A stretch of 64,000 nucleotides of DNA, taken from CAZYXZ01 sp964651395. GTDB taxonomy: Bacteria > Actinomycetota > Actinomycetes > BP-191. This document shows positions 8,805 through 17,230 of this stretch, in pieces (position 1 is the first letter of the stretch; each line of letters begins with the position of its first letter). Below the pieces are notes generated by a model. It worked only from the letters and a program-made list of their open reading frames with translations, was not told where the DNA came from and ran no database searches. Made by a program: the position numbers and the translations under genes. The DNA is taken from contig CAZYXZ010000005.1 of assembly GCA_964651395.1 (NCBI GenBank), positions 10,493 to 74,492 of the forward strand. Direction: 5' to 3'.

Positions 8805-9662
8805 ATGTCGATCTCCGAGCAGCTGGGTGCGAAGTCGCGCGTGGACCTCTCCGGGGGCCCGATCGGCTACCGCGAGACCGGTGCCGGCAAGCCCATCGTG
8901 TTCGTCCACGGGGTCTTTGCGAACGGCGACCTCTGGCGCAATGTGGTGCCCGAGCTGGCCAGTGCCTATCGGTGCCTCACGCCGGACTGGCCGCTCGGCT
9001 CGCACGAGCTGCCGATGAACACCGATGCCGACCTCTCGACGCCCGGGCTGGCCCGGCTGGTCGCGGAGTTCCTCGACGCGCTCGAGCTCGAGGACGTCAC
9101 ACTCGTCGGCAACGACACCGGCGGTGCGGTCTGCCAGCTCGTGATGGCCGAGCACCGCAAGCGCCTCGGCCCTACCGTGCTCACGTCGTGCGACGCCTTC
9201 GAGACGTTCCCGCCGTCGCCGTTCGGTTTCCTGCGCCACCTGCCGCGCATTCCCGGCGCGACGATGCTTGCTGCGCAACCCCTGCGTCTTCGACCGCTGC
9301 GCCGCCTGCCGATCGCCTACGGACGGCTCATGCACGGCCAGCCGGAGGCGGCCATCTCCGACTCCTACGCCCGGCCGTCGCTGCGACCGGAGATCCGCCA
9401 CGACGCCGGCAAGGTCTGTCTCGGCATCGACCCGGCGTACACCATCGCCGCGGCCGAACAGCTCAGGGACTTCCCACATCCCGTCCTGCTCGCCTGGGGC
9501 GCGGACGACCGGCTCTTCCCGATCAGCCTGGCTGAGCGGCTGGCCGCCGTACTGCCGGACGCGACGCTCGCACCTATCGCCGGCGCTCGCACGTTCATCG
9601 GAGAGGACCGGCCGCGCGAGCTCGCGACGGTGATCAGCGAGTTCCTCGGCAAGCACGCATGA
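8805..9662 (+). CDS. alpha/beta hydrolase with Asp nucleophile
   Basis: 285 aa from ATG 8805. The oxyanion-hole motif HGVFANGDLW is followed by a nucleophile elbow GNDTGG, in which Asp replaces Ser as in haloalkane dehalogenase and epoxide hydrolase relatives. The acid is likely in WGADDRLF. The C-terminal segment where the catalytic His is expected reads GARTFIGEDRP, with Thr at the usual His position, so the triad may be incomplete or rearranged. It overlaps the NTF2-like gene by ATGA, which suggests a two-gene operon. Confidence 0.85.
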   Translation: MSISEQLGAKSRVDLSGGPIGYRETGAGKPIVFVHGVFANGDLWRNVVPELASAYRCLTPDWPLGSHELPMNTDADLSTPGLARLVAEFLDALELEDVTLVGNDTGGAVCQLVMAEHRKRLGPTVLTSCDAFETFPPSPFGFLRHLPRIPGATMLAAQPLRLRPLRRLPIAYGRLMHGQPEAAISDSYARPSLRPEIRHDAGKVCLGIDPAYTIAAAEQLRDFPHPVLLAWGADDRLFPISLAERLAAVLPDATLAPIAGARTFIGEDRPRELATVISEFLGKHA

Positions 9663-10123
9663 GCTATCAGCGCGAGGAGATCCAGCGGGCCTTCGACCGC
9701 TTCCGCGAGGCGGCCGCGCAGGCCGGCCGCACCGGCGACTGGCGGCCTTGGGTCGAGTGCTTCACACCCGACGTCCACTACATCGAGCACCTGTACGGCG
9801 AGTTCCACGGTCGCGAGGAGGTGCTCTCCTGGATCACGAGGACCATGAGCGTCTTCCCGTTGACCCACATGCGCGAGTTCCCGTGGGACTGGTACACGGT
9901 CGATGCCGAGCAGGGCTGGGTGATCGGCCAGCTGCAGAACCGCTTCGCTGACCCTGGCGACGGCCAGGTGTACCAGGGTGCGAACTGGACCCGCCTCGTC
10001 TACGCCGGCGGCGGTCTGTTCTCCTCGGAGGAGGACGTCTACAACCCGACGGAGCTGGCGCCGGTCGTAGCGGCGTGGCTCGAGGCGTGGCAGGCGTACC
10101 ACCCGGACCGGCCGGCGGGCTGA
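9659..10123 (+). CDS. NTF2-like (SnoaL-type) protein
   Basis: 154 aa. The pattern is typical of the cone-shaped NTF2/SnoaL fold: an N-terminal helix, WRPWVECFTPDVHYIEH, FHGREEVLSW and a late GANWTRLVYAGGG strand. Family members are small ligand-binding proteins or enzymes such as isomerases and hydratases. It overlaps the upstream hydrolase gene by ATGA, so the two may act on the same small molecule. Function not further resolvable. Confidence 0.8.
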   Translation: MSYQREEIQRAFDRFREAAAQAGRTGDWRPWVECFTPDVHYIEHLYGEFHGREEVLSWITRTMSVFPLTHMREFPWDWYTVDAEQGWVIGQLQNRFADPGDGQVYQGANWTRLVYAGGGLFSSEEDVYNPTELAPVVAAWLEAWQAYHPDRPAG

Positions 10124-10223
10124 GACAGGGATCACACCCGTGAGGTGACATCGTCCGGGCCCGCTGCGGCGTTGCACCCGGTGGGCGGACCAACCAGGCC
10201 GCCACCGAGGGAAGGCAGGGGCC

Positions 10224-10382
10224 ATGAGTCATCTGCTGAGCGACGTGAAGGCACATTGGCGTGAGCGCCGCGACCTGTACGCGCGTGAGCGCGCGCTACT
10301 CGACGCGGTCACACCCGCCCAGCGCAACGAGCTCGAAGTGATCTTCTCGCGAGGCGTGGGACAGGAGAACCGGGCGGCCTGA
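10224..10382 (+). CDS. small helical protein (52 aa)
   Basis: A short frame beginning MSHLLSDVKAHWRERRDLY and ending VGQENRAA. It has an upstream purine-rich ribosome-binding stretch (GAGGGAAGGCAGGGG) and codon use like its neighbours. It is rich in Arg, Glu and Leu and is probably a single amphipathic helical hairpin. It stands alone between the NTF2-like gene and the large fusion gene. No family recognised; it is called on the RBS and codon pattern only. Confidence 0.5.
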   Translation: MSHLLSDVKAHWRERRDLYARERALLDAVTPAQRNELEVIFSRGVGQENRAA

Positions 10383-10430
10383 CCCGGCAGGCATTTGGGC
10401 GACGCCCCGGGCGGGTGTCAGGCTGGCGCC

Positions 10431-13145
10431 ATGCGTATCGGCATCACCGGCGTCACCGGGCTCATCGGCAAGCGGCTGGCGACCGCCGCACTGGCCGCAG
10501 GCCACGAGGTGGTCGGCTTCAGCCGACGCCCATGGACCGGGGCGCCCTTTGTGCCCTTGGCGGACCGCCGCTTCCTGACCCTTCCGTCGGCGCCGTCTCC
10601 CGGCGACCTGAGCGGCGTCGACGCGGTCGTGCACCTCGCGATCGCCGCCCAGACGTCCAGCGCCGCACTCGCGCACGCCGTCAATTTCGACGGCACACGA
10701 CGGCTCTACCAAGCGGCCGTCGTCGCGGGCGTCGGCCGCTTCGTCTTCGCCTCCACGCCGTCGGCGCACGCGGATGCGGTGTCCACGTACGGGAAGAGCA
10801 AGTACGCCGCGGAGCAGCTGCTGCGCGACGACCCGCGCGTCATCATCGTGCGACCTGGGCTGGTCTACGGCGAGAGCGCGGACGGCCTGCTCGGTAGAGC
10901 GGCGGGCATGGCCGGAAAGCTGCGCTTCTTCCCCGTGTTCGGCGGCACGATGGCCCGCGCGCAGCTCGTGCATGTCGACGACTTCTGCCGGGGCCTGCTC
11001 ACGGTGCTGGAGATGGCAGACCCGCCGCGCGACCTGAGCCTGGCCGAGCCGGACACGCGCCCGCTGGGTGAGATCGTGAGCGAACGCGCAGAGGCGCTGC
11101 ACGGCGTACGCGCGCGCCCGATCAACATCGGTCTCAAGCCGGCCCGCGCCGCGCTGCGGATGGCCGACCGTCTGCACCTTCCGCTGCCCGTCTCCGAGGA
11201 GAACCTCGACGGCATCGAGCAGTTCCGCGTCATGGACACTCGCCCGTCTCTAGAAGCTATCGGCCTCGAGCTGCGGTCGGAGACCGTGACCCCCCAGGCA
11301 GTCGGCCCGGTCCCGGAGGTCGAGCCGGCTCGGCTGCTCCTCGTCGGCGCCGGACGCATCGGCCTGGTGCACGCGCTCACCGCGCTGCATCATCACCGCC
11401 TCGTTCTCGCTGGTGTGGTCGACCTCGACAAGGCTGCGACCGGTCGGCTGGTGAGCCTGCTCGGCCGTCCGGTGCCGCGGTTCACGGACCTCGACGAGGC
11501 GATCCGCACGACCGGCGCGACCCTGGCCATCGTCGCGACCCCGCCGTCGTCACACGTGCCGCTCACGCGCAAGCTCATCGAGGCCGGCCTCGACGTCCTG
11601 ATCGAGAAGCCTCTGGCGGCGCGCGCGGAGGACCGGCGCGAGCTCGAGGCGCTGCTTGCCGAGCGGCCCGGCCGCCATGTCGCGGTCGGCTATGTGGGAC
11701 CTGTGCTGCCCCACCTCGTCGCGGCGGGAGAGCGGTTGCGTGCAGGCCGGTACGGCACACCGATGTCTTTCGACGGGTGGGCGTTCGTCTCGCGGATCGA
11801 AGAGGGCGCGGCGGAACGCAAGGACATGTGGGAGCTCGACCCGGCGGTCGGCGGCGGCGGCGCCCTGATCAGCTTGGGAGTGCACGTGCTGTCGATGATC
11901 GACGTGCTCCTCGGGCCGATCTCGATCGACCACACCGTGGTCACGACCTCGGGCACGCGGCGGATCGAGGACGCGGCGGCCCTGGAGCTGACAGCGGGTG
12001 GCGTGAAGGGCCGCTTCGCCACCGCGTGGCACCTGCCGGGGTTCAACATGCCGGACAACACGCTGCGCATCACGACGGACCGCGGCGTCGTACTGCTCAC
12101 CACGTCCTGTGCCGCCTTCCTCGGGAACGACGGCGAGGTCGATGTCATCCACCAGGTGGACGCGGACACCGGTTTCGACCTGGCTCCGCTCGACGCGGGT
12201 GGCGCCTTCTGGACCGAGCAGGACGCGCTGGCACGCGCCGCCGATGCCGGCAACACCCCGCTGCTGGCCGAGCGGATCGAGTCCGCCATCGAGGGCGCGT
12301 ACGCGGGTGCGGAGCAGCGCCGAGGGGCCCCGCTGGCTCAGACCACGCGACACCTCAGTCCGGCTCCGCGCACGCAGGACATCGTCGCCGACCTGCGGGG
12401 CGCGCCGGACGATGTGCGGCAGGCGCTGCGCGGCACCGGAGCCGTGCTCATCGGCAGTCCGGTCAGCGACGTGGACCGACAGCTGGTCATGGCTCCCGGC
12501 GCGATCGTGGCGGTGCCGGACGCACCGGCGCACTTCCGCACGCTGACCAACGACGGGCCGGTGGCACTGATTCGCGAGCTCGGTCCCGGGAACCTGACGG
12601 GGGCAGCGACCGGCCTCGCACCGTTGCGTGCCGCCAGCGCGGTGGATCGCCCGTGGGAGGCACTCCTCGTCCTCCTGCGCGCCGAGCTCCGACGGCTTCC
12701 CCGCGCCTACCGCGGCACAGTGGTCGTCGACGCCTACCTTGTCGACCTGGCCACGGCCAACGACCACGTCGCACCGATGGCTGCGGCGATCGCCGACATT
12801 CGCGGTCGGCTTCCGGGTGCGCGCGTCGGACTCGAGGTCAACGCCGTCGGCCGATTCGTCCCACACGTGCCTGCGCTGCCGCCCCTCGACATCGTGGTGG
12901 CGCTGGCCACCCCGGCCGGGACGGCGCTCGACGCGCTGCGCGAGGCGCTTCCGGAGACGACCGAGGTGGTGCTGAAAACCGGGACCGTCCCTGTCGAGGT
13001 CTCCGAGGTTGCCGCGGCCCGGCCAGAGCTCTGGCACAGCGGCGATGGCCGCCGGCTCGTCGTCGACTGGGCGGGCGCCGGTCTCGCGGACGCGCGCCGC
13101 GCGGACCTCGACGCGGCGCGCGCCGCGTCGGGCGCTGCGACGTGA
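10431..13145 (+). CDS. fusion of NAD-dependent epimerase, Gfo/Idh/MocA oxidoreductase and an unknown domain
   Basis: 904 aa from ATG 10431. Residues 1-~285 form an extended SDR domain with GVTGLIG at 7-13 and a YGKSK (YxxxK) active site. Residues ~300-640 form a Gfo/Idh/MocA domain with VGAGRIG and the EKPLA motif that normally carries the catalytic Lys. The last ~260 residues are a separate alpha/beta region without a recognised family. A sugar-nucleotide or sugar role is likely from the first two domains. The next gene (DUF2304, overlapping by GTGA) is a family often found beside glycan genes. Confidence 0.8.
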   Translation: MRIGITGVTGLIGKRLATAALAAGHEVVGFSRRPWTGAPFVPLADRRFLTLPSAPSPGDLSGVDAVVHLAIAAQTSSAALAHAVNFDGTRRLYQAAVVAGVGRFVFASTPSAHADAVSTYGKSKYAAEQLLRDDPRVIIVRPGLVYGESADGLLGRAAGMAGKLRFFPVFGGTMARAQLVHVDDFCRGLLTVLEMADPPRDLSLAEPDTRPLGEIVSERAEALHGVRARPINIGLKPARAALRMADRLHLPLPVSEENLDGIEQFRVMDTRPSLEAIGLELRSETVTPQAVGPVPEVEPARLLLVGAGRIGLVHALTALHHHRLVLAGVVDLDKAATGRLVSLLGRPVPRFTDLDEAIRTTGATLAIVATPPSSHVPLTRKLIEAGLDVLIEKPLAARAEDRRELEALLAERPGRHVAVGYVGPVLPHLVAAGERLRAGRYGTPMSFDGWAFVSRIEEGAAERKDMWELDPAVGGGGALISLGVHVLSMIDVLLGPISIDHTVVTTSGTRRIEDAAALELTAGGVKGRFATAWHLPGFNMPDNTLRITTDRGVVLLTTSCAAFLGNDGEVDVIHQVDADTGFDLAPLDAGGAFWTEQDALARAADAGNTPLLAERIESAIEGAYAGAEQRRGAPLAQTTRHLSPAPRTQDIVADLRGAPDDVRQALRGTGAVLIGSPVSDVDRQLVMAPGAIVAVPDAPAHFRTLTNDGPVALIRELGPGNLTGAATGLAPLRAASAVDRPWEALLVLLRAELRRLPRAYRGTVVVDAYLVDLATANDHVAPMAAAIADIRGRLPGARVGLEVNAVGRFVPHVPALPPLDIVVALATPAGTALDALREALPETTEVVLKTGTVPVEVSEVAAARPELWHSGDGRRLVVDWAGAGLADARRADLDAARAASGAAT

Positions 13146-13522
13146 CGGCCACCATCTACCAGGCTTTCCTGCTCGCGATCGTGAGTGGCGTCGTACTCAC
13201 GCTCACTGTCTGGCTCACCCGTCGTGGACTACTGTCGCTGCGCTTCGGGGTCAGCTGGCTGCTCATCTCGTGCCTGATGCTGCTCGGCGCGCTCATCGGT
13301 GCGGTTGACCTCGTGCGCCCACTGGCTGATGCACTCCATGTCACCCCCACCGGCCTGATCGTGGGAGGCCTGGGCGTCTTCCTTCTCGGCATGTCGCTGC
13401 ACCTCAGCGTCGCCCTCTCCACTGAGGACCACGCCTCGCGCCGCCTGGCCCAGGAGCTCGCCCTCTTGCAGCAGCGCGTCGAGGAGCTGGAGGCGAAGCG
13501 GGCAAGCAAAGCGCGCCAATGA
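13142..13522 (+). CDS. DUF2304 family membrane protein
   Basis: 126 aa from GTG 13142, which overlaps the upstream TGA (GTGA). Three predicted membrane helices (about residues 5-25, 33-53 and 67-87) precede a charged coiled-coil tail (LLQQRVEELEAKRA). This is the usual layout of DUF2304 proteins, small membrane proteins often encoded next to glycosyltransferases. It is translationally coupled to the epimerase/oxidoreductase fusion. Role unknown. Confidence 0.8.
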   Translation: MTATIYQAFLLAIVSGVVLTLTVWLTRRGLLSLRFGVSWLLISCLMLLGALIGAVDLVRPLADALHVTPTGLIVGGLGVFLLGMSLHLSVALSTEDHASRRLAQELALLQQRVEELEAKRASKARQ

Positions 13523-13632
13523 CGTGGACCGTGCCTGTAGTGAAGCCGGTCCCTACAGCAGCATGACCTAGAAACACACGCGACATGACGCCCACCCCGC
13601 CTACTCTGCAAAGCCGGAGATGGCCGAGTCGG

Positions 13633-14496
13633 CTAGCTGCGTAGAACACCGGCGATGGTGTGCCGGGCACGCTCTGGGAAGAGTCGATCAACGATCGTCC
13701 GATCGACGAGCCTGGCCGCACCGTCGGCATGCCGCCAGGGCAGCCTGCGGGCCAGCCCCGGGACACGACCGTGCACCACATAGGACGCGGTGATCACCAG
13801 AGTCTGGAAGAAGTCGACGACCTTCAGCTCGACGTCGTCGAAGCCGGCGTCCTGGCACAGCGCCACCAACTGCTCTTTTGTGAAGACGTGCAGGTTCGCG
13901 GCCATCGAGGCGAGCTCCCAGAAGTTCTCCTCTTCGCTCAGCGGGCGCTGCCTGAGCGCGAACAGGAGCCCACGGACGAGCACCGCGCCGTGCTTCTCGA
14001 CCGTCGGGGTCGGCTCCGACAGCAGTACCACGCTTCCACCAGGGCGAAGCACGCGCCGCCACTCGACCAGCGCGGCACGCACGTCGGGCAAGTGGTGAAG
14101 CACCCCGCGCGCGACGACGAGGTCGATGGACGCATCGGGGAATGGCAGCAGCTCCGCCTGGCACTGCAGAACCGGGTCCGCTCCCGCAGCTCTGGCTTTG
14201 TCGAGCATCCCGCGTGACAGGTCCGTGGCGATGGCGTGCACGTCGGGCCGTGCGCGCCTCAGTCCCGCGGCGACGAAGCCCGTGCCGCATCCGACGTCGA
14301 GGACTCGCTCGCCCGCTAGCAGTTCCCGACCGAGCAGGCCCTCGACTTCGCGTAGCGCCTGCGCCGCGCTCTTGTCGTCATGGCCGATTGCAAAGCGCTC
14401 GTCGTAGTAGGCGCACTCGTGGTCGTGAAAGACCTTGTTGATCTTGACGGCGTCCCAGCCCTCGTCGACGAACCCCGTCGGCTCGGCATCACTCAT
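13633..14496 (-). CDS. class I SAM-dependent methyltransferase
   Basis: 287 aa. The SAM-binding motif I VLDVGCGTGFVAAG is near residue 67, with motif II-like AIATDLSRGM and the motif IV region IDLVVARGVLHHLPD. An unusual N-terminal extension (HDHECAYYDERFAIGHDD) precedes the fold. The start codon overlaps the end of the TetR gene by 8 bases, so the two are co-transcribed and the enzyme is probably under TetR control. Substrate unknown. Confidence 0.8.
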   Translation of the reverse strand: MSDAEPTGFVDEGWDAVKINKVFHDHECAYYDERFAIGHDDKSAAQALREVEGLLGRELLAGERVLDVGCGTGFVAAGLRRARPDVHAIATDLSRGMLDKARAAGADPVLQCQAELLPFPDASIDLVVARGVLHHLPDVRAALVEWRRVLRPGGSVVLLSEPTPTVEKHGAVLVRGLLFALRQRPLSEEENFWELASMAANLHVFTKEQLVALCQDAGFDDVELKVVDFFQTLVITASYVVHGRVPGLARRLPWRHADGAARLVDRTIVDRLFPERARHTIAGVLRS

Positions 14497-15106
14497 CGCT
14501 GTACACCGCGTGCACCCACAGGTCCGTCAGGCCGTCTACCAGGCGGCGGCTCTCGAGAGCCGGTCCCGGTGTGCGTCCTGCCTGCGCAAGCGCCACCGTC
14601 TGCTCGACCATCGCCGCGAGCGCCGCGGCAGCGACATCGACGTCGACCTCCGGGCGGGCACGCCCAGCGTCCCGTGCGGCGACAAGGTTGACGCGGATCC
14701 GCTGCACGAACTGCTTGCGCACCTCGTCCACCAGCTCGGCCAGGACCGGTTCCGACGGGGCCGCCGCGAACCACAGAAAGCGGATGTCCTGGTCACGCTC
14801 CGACAGCTCCACGAAACCAGTAATCACGGTGTGTACATCGTTGCGCACATCACCGCTGGTCCATGGCGCCTCGACGAGTTCGTAGAGCGCAGCGGCATGG
14901 CGCAGCACCAGTGCCTCGAGCACAGCCGTCTTGTTGGCGAAGTAGGCGTAGTACGTGCCGTGGCCAACGCCGGCAGCGCGGCACACGTCCTCGACGCGGG
15001 CGCGGCTCCAGCCGACCTCGGCGAAGGCCGTCCGCGCCGCCTCGAGCAGGCGGGCGCGCGTGCGCTCGCCGCGGGACTGCGGCTGCTCCTCGGGAGCGAT
15101 CGTCAC
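14489..15106 (-). CDS. TetR/AcrR family transcriptional regulator
   Basis: 205 aa, GTG start. The N-terminal HTH is clear: RARLLEAARTAFAEVGWSR followed by VEDVCRAAGVGHGTYYAYFA, typical of TetR proteins. The C-terminal part is a helical ligand-binding domain. It lies upstream of and overlaps the methyltransferase gene. A perfect GTCACAG-C-CTGTGAC palindrome covers its start codon and is a good candidate for its own operator, implying autoregulation. Confidence 0.9.
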   Translation of the reverse strand: MTIAPEEQPQSRGERTRARLLEAARTAFAEVGWSRARVEDVCRAAGVGHGTYYAYFANKTAVLEALVLRHAAALYELVEAPWTSGDVRNDVHTVITGFVELSERDQDIRFLWFAAAPSEPVLAELVDEVRKQFVQRIRVNLVAARDAGRARPEVDVDVAAAALAAMVEQTVALAQAGRTPGPALESRRLVDGLTDLWVHAVYSDE

Positions 15107-15116
15107 AGCCTGTGAC
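15102..15116. promoter_or_regulatory. candidate TetR operator palindrome
   Basis: GTCACAGCCTGTGAC is a perfect inverted repeat (7-base arms, 1-base centre). It covers the GTG start codon of the TetR gene and lies in the spacer facing the divergent glycosyltransferase gene. Its size and position fit TetR autoregulation. Not proven. Confidence 0.5.
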
Positions 15117-15185
15117 CCTAGCCTGACGGCGCTTCCACCTCCGGCCTCAGCCCGCCCAATGCCTGGACGCCTTATGCTCGCCGGG

Positions 15186-16280
15186 ATGTCCGGTCCGCGC
15201 GTGGTGATCGTCCACGACTACCTCAACCAGCTCGGTGGTGCTGAGCGAGTCGTGCTATCGATGCTGCGCGCGTTCCCCGGATCGCGAGTCGTCACCTCCG
15301 TGTACGCCCCAGAGCGCACCTACGACGAGTTCCGCGAGGTCGACATCGAGGCACTTTGGCCGAACCGGATCGGTGCGTTCACGCGGGACCAGCGGCGCGC
15401 GTTCCCGGTCCTGCGGCAGGCGTTCTCGCGGCACCTCATCGAGGATGCGGATGTCGTTCTGTGCAGCTCCAGCGGCTGGGCGCACGGCGTGCAGGCCGGT
15501 CCGGCGCGCAAGCTCGTCTACTGCTACACACCGGCTCGCTGGCTCTACGACAGCGACCGCTACACACGGGAGTCGTCGCGAATCGAGCGCTCGGCGCTGG
15601 CCGCGCTGAAGCCTGGGTTGATCCGTTGGGACCGAGCGGCCATGCGCACCGCGGACGACATCGCCGCGATCTCCAGTGTCGTAGCCGAGCGAGTGAACGA
15701 GACGTACGGCTGGCAGCCACGCGTGCTCGCGCCGCCGATGGTGCTCGACGCAGACGGGCCGACCGCGGCGCTACCCGGCGTGGAGCCGGGCTACCTGCTC
15801 GTGGTCAGCCGTCTGTTGTCGTACAAGCGCGTCGACCTGTTGTTGGACGCGATGCGTCGGCTGACCGAGCACCAGCTGCTGGTTGTCGGCGCCGGTCCGG
15901 ATGCGGAGCGACTGCGCGGACTGGCGCCGGCGAATGTGACTTTCCGGGCGGGCCTCAGCGAGGCCGAGTTGCGGTGGGCGTATGCGAACGCTCGCGTGCT
16001 GCTCTCGGCAGCGCATGAAGACTTCGGGCTCACGCCCGTCGAGGCCAACGCCTTCGGAGTGCCGGCGGCCGTAGTCCGTGAGGCGGGTTTCCTGGACACC
16101 ATGGTGGAGGGCAAGAACGGCATGTTCTTCCCGTCGCTCGATCCCACGGACATCGCCGACACGGTCCGCGCGGTGCTCGACGCTGACTTCGAGACACACG
16201 TGGTGCGTGCACACGCGGCGCGGTACTCCGAGACGTCGTTCATGCAGGAGCTGCGGGACTGGGCCGGGGTCGATCAGTGA
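15186..16280 (+). CDS. glycosyltransferase family 4
   Basis: 364 aa from ATG 15186; earlier in-frame starts exist but add non-family sequence. The N-terminal VVIVHDYLNQLGGAER is the classic GT4 donor-side opening, and the C-terminal EDFGLTPVE is the EX7E retaining motif. SRLLSYKRVDLL matches the GT4 nucleotide-sugar region. It resembles the WbaZ-like mannosyl/glucosyl transferase group. GTGA overlap with the next gene makes an operon that starts the polysaccharide locus. Donor and acceptor unknown. Confidence 0.85.
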   Translation: MSGPRVVIVHDYLNQLGGAERVVLSMLRAFPGSRVVTSVYAPERTYDEFREVDIEALWPNRIGAFTRDQRRAFPVLRQAFSRHLIEDADVVLCSSSGWAHGVQAGPARKLVYCYTPARWLYDSDRYTRESSRIERSALAALKPGLIRWDRAAMRTADDIAAISSVVAERVNETYGWQPRVLAPPMVLDADGPTAALPGVEPGYLLVVSRLLSYKRVDLLLDAMRRLTEHQLLVVGAGPDAERLRGLAPANVTFRAGLSEAELRWAYANARVLLSAAHEDFGLTPVEANAFGVPAAVVREAGFLDTMVEGKNGMFFPSLDPTDIADTVRAVLDADFETHVVRAHAARYSETSFMQELRDWAGVDQ

Positions 16281-17230
16281 CAGAAGCGCTGTCACGACGC
16301 GCGGTGGTTACAGGGGGGGCCGGGTTTCTCGGCAGTCATCTGTGTGAGCGCCTGCTGGCCGACGGTTGGTCTGTGGTGTGCCTCGACAACTTCCTAACGG
16401 GTATCCCTGCGAACGTCGAGCACTTGATGGAGAGGGAAGGGTTCCGGCTCGTCCGGTGTGACGTGACGAACTACGTCCACGTTCCAGGTGATGTCGACGC
16501 CGTGCTGCACTTCGCGTCGCCGGCCAGTCCCATCGACTACCTCCGGCTGCCCATCGAAACGCTGAAGGTGGGTGCCCTCGGCACATTGCACGCACTCGGT
16601 CTCGCGCGCGAGAAGCGGGCGCGCTTCCTGCTCGCCTCGACGTCCGAGGTGTACGGCGATCCGGAGATTCATCCGCAGCCGGAGACGTACTGGGGCAACG
16701 TCAACCCAATCGGTCCCCGCGGGGTCTACGACGAGGCGAAGCGCTTTGGCGAAGCACTCACCATGGCTTACCGACGTACGCACGGCGTGGATACGGCGAT
16801 TGTCCGCATCTTCAACACTTACGGCCCACGGATGCGGCCCAACGACGGCCGCGCGATTCCCACGTTCATTCGACAGGCGCTCGCGGGTGAGCCGGTCACG
16901 GTGGCCGGCGACGGCGGGCAGACTCGTTCCGTCTGCTACGTCGACGACCTCGTCACGGGGATCCTGGCGCTCCTCAACAGTGACCTGGCCGGTCCGGTGA
17001 ACATCGGCAACCCGGCGGAGCTCTCGGTCCTCGATCTCGCGCGTGCCGTGATCGCGGCCGTCGGCAGCGAGTCGGAGATCGTGTTCGTGCCCCGACCCCA
17101 GGACGATCCCATGGTGCGGCAGCCCGCGATCGAGACGGCAACGGACCAGCTCGGCTGGAAGCCTCAGGTCGACTTGGAGGACGGACTGCGACGGACCATC
17201 GAGTGGTTCCGCGAGGCCGATCCGCGCTAG
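16277..17230 (+). CDS. NAD-dependent sugar-nucleotide epimerase/decarboxylase (UDP-glucuronate decarboxylase type)
   Basis: 317 aa, GTG start overlapping the previous stop. It is an extended SDR with VVTGGAGFLGSHL near the N terminus, LASTSEVYGDP, and the catalytic YDEAKR (YxxxK). ASPASPIDY and the whole-length pattern most resemble UDP-xylose synthase-like decarboxylases. It would supply an activated sugar (possibly UDP-xylose) to the neighbouring transferases. A plain 4-epimerase is the alternative. Its TAG stop shares CTAG with the convergent glycosyltransferase. Confidence 0.8.
   Translation: MTEALSRRAVVTGGAGFLGSHLCERLLADGWSVVCLDNFLTGIPANVEHLMEREGFRLVRCDVTNYVHVPGDVDAVLHFASPASPIDYLRLPIETLKVGALGTLHALGLAREKRARFLLASTSEVYGDPEIHPQPETYWGNVNPIGPRGVYDEAKRFGEALTMAYRRTHGVDTAIVRIFNTYGPRMRPNDGRAIPTFIRQALAGEPVTVAGDGGQTRSVCYVDDLVTGILALLNSDLAGPVNIGNPAELSVLDLARAVIAAVGSESEIVFVPRPQDDPMVRQPAIETATDQLGWKPQVDLEDGLRRTIEWFREADPR

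Noticed and set aside
13612..13640. Sequence resembling a tRNA 5' end (GGAGATGGCCGAGTCGG)
   Set aside because: It overlaps the methyltransferase 3' end and no T arm or acceptor complement follows at the right distance.
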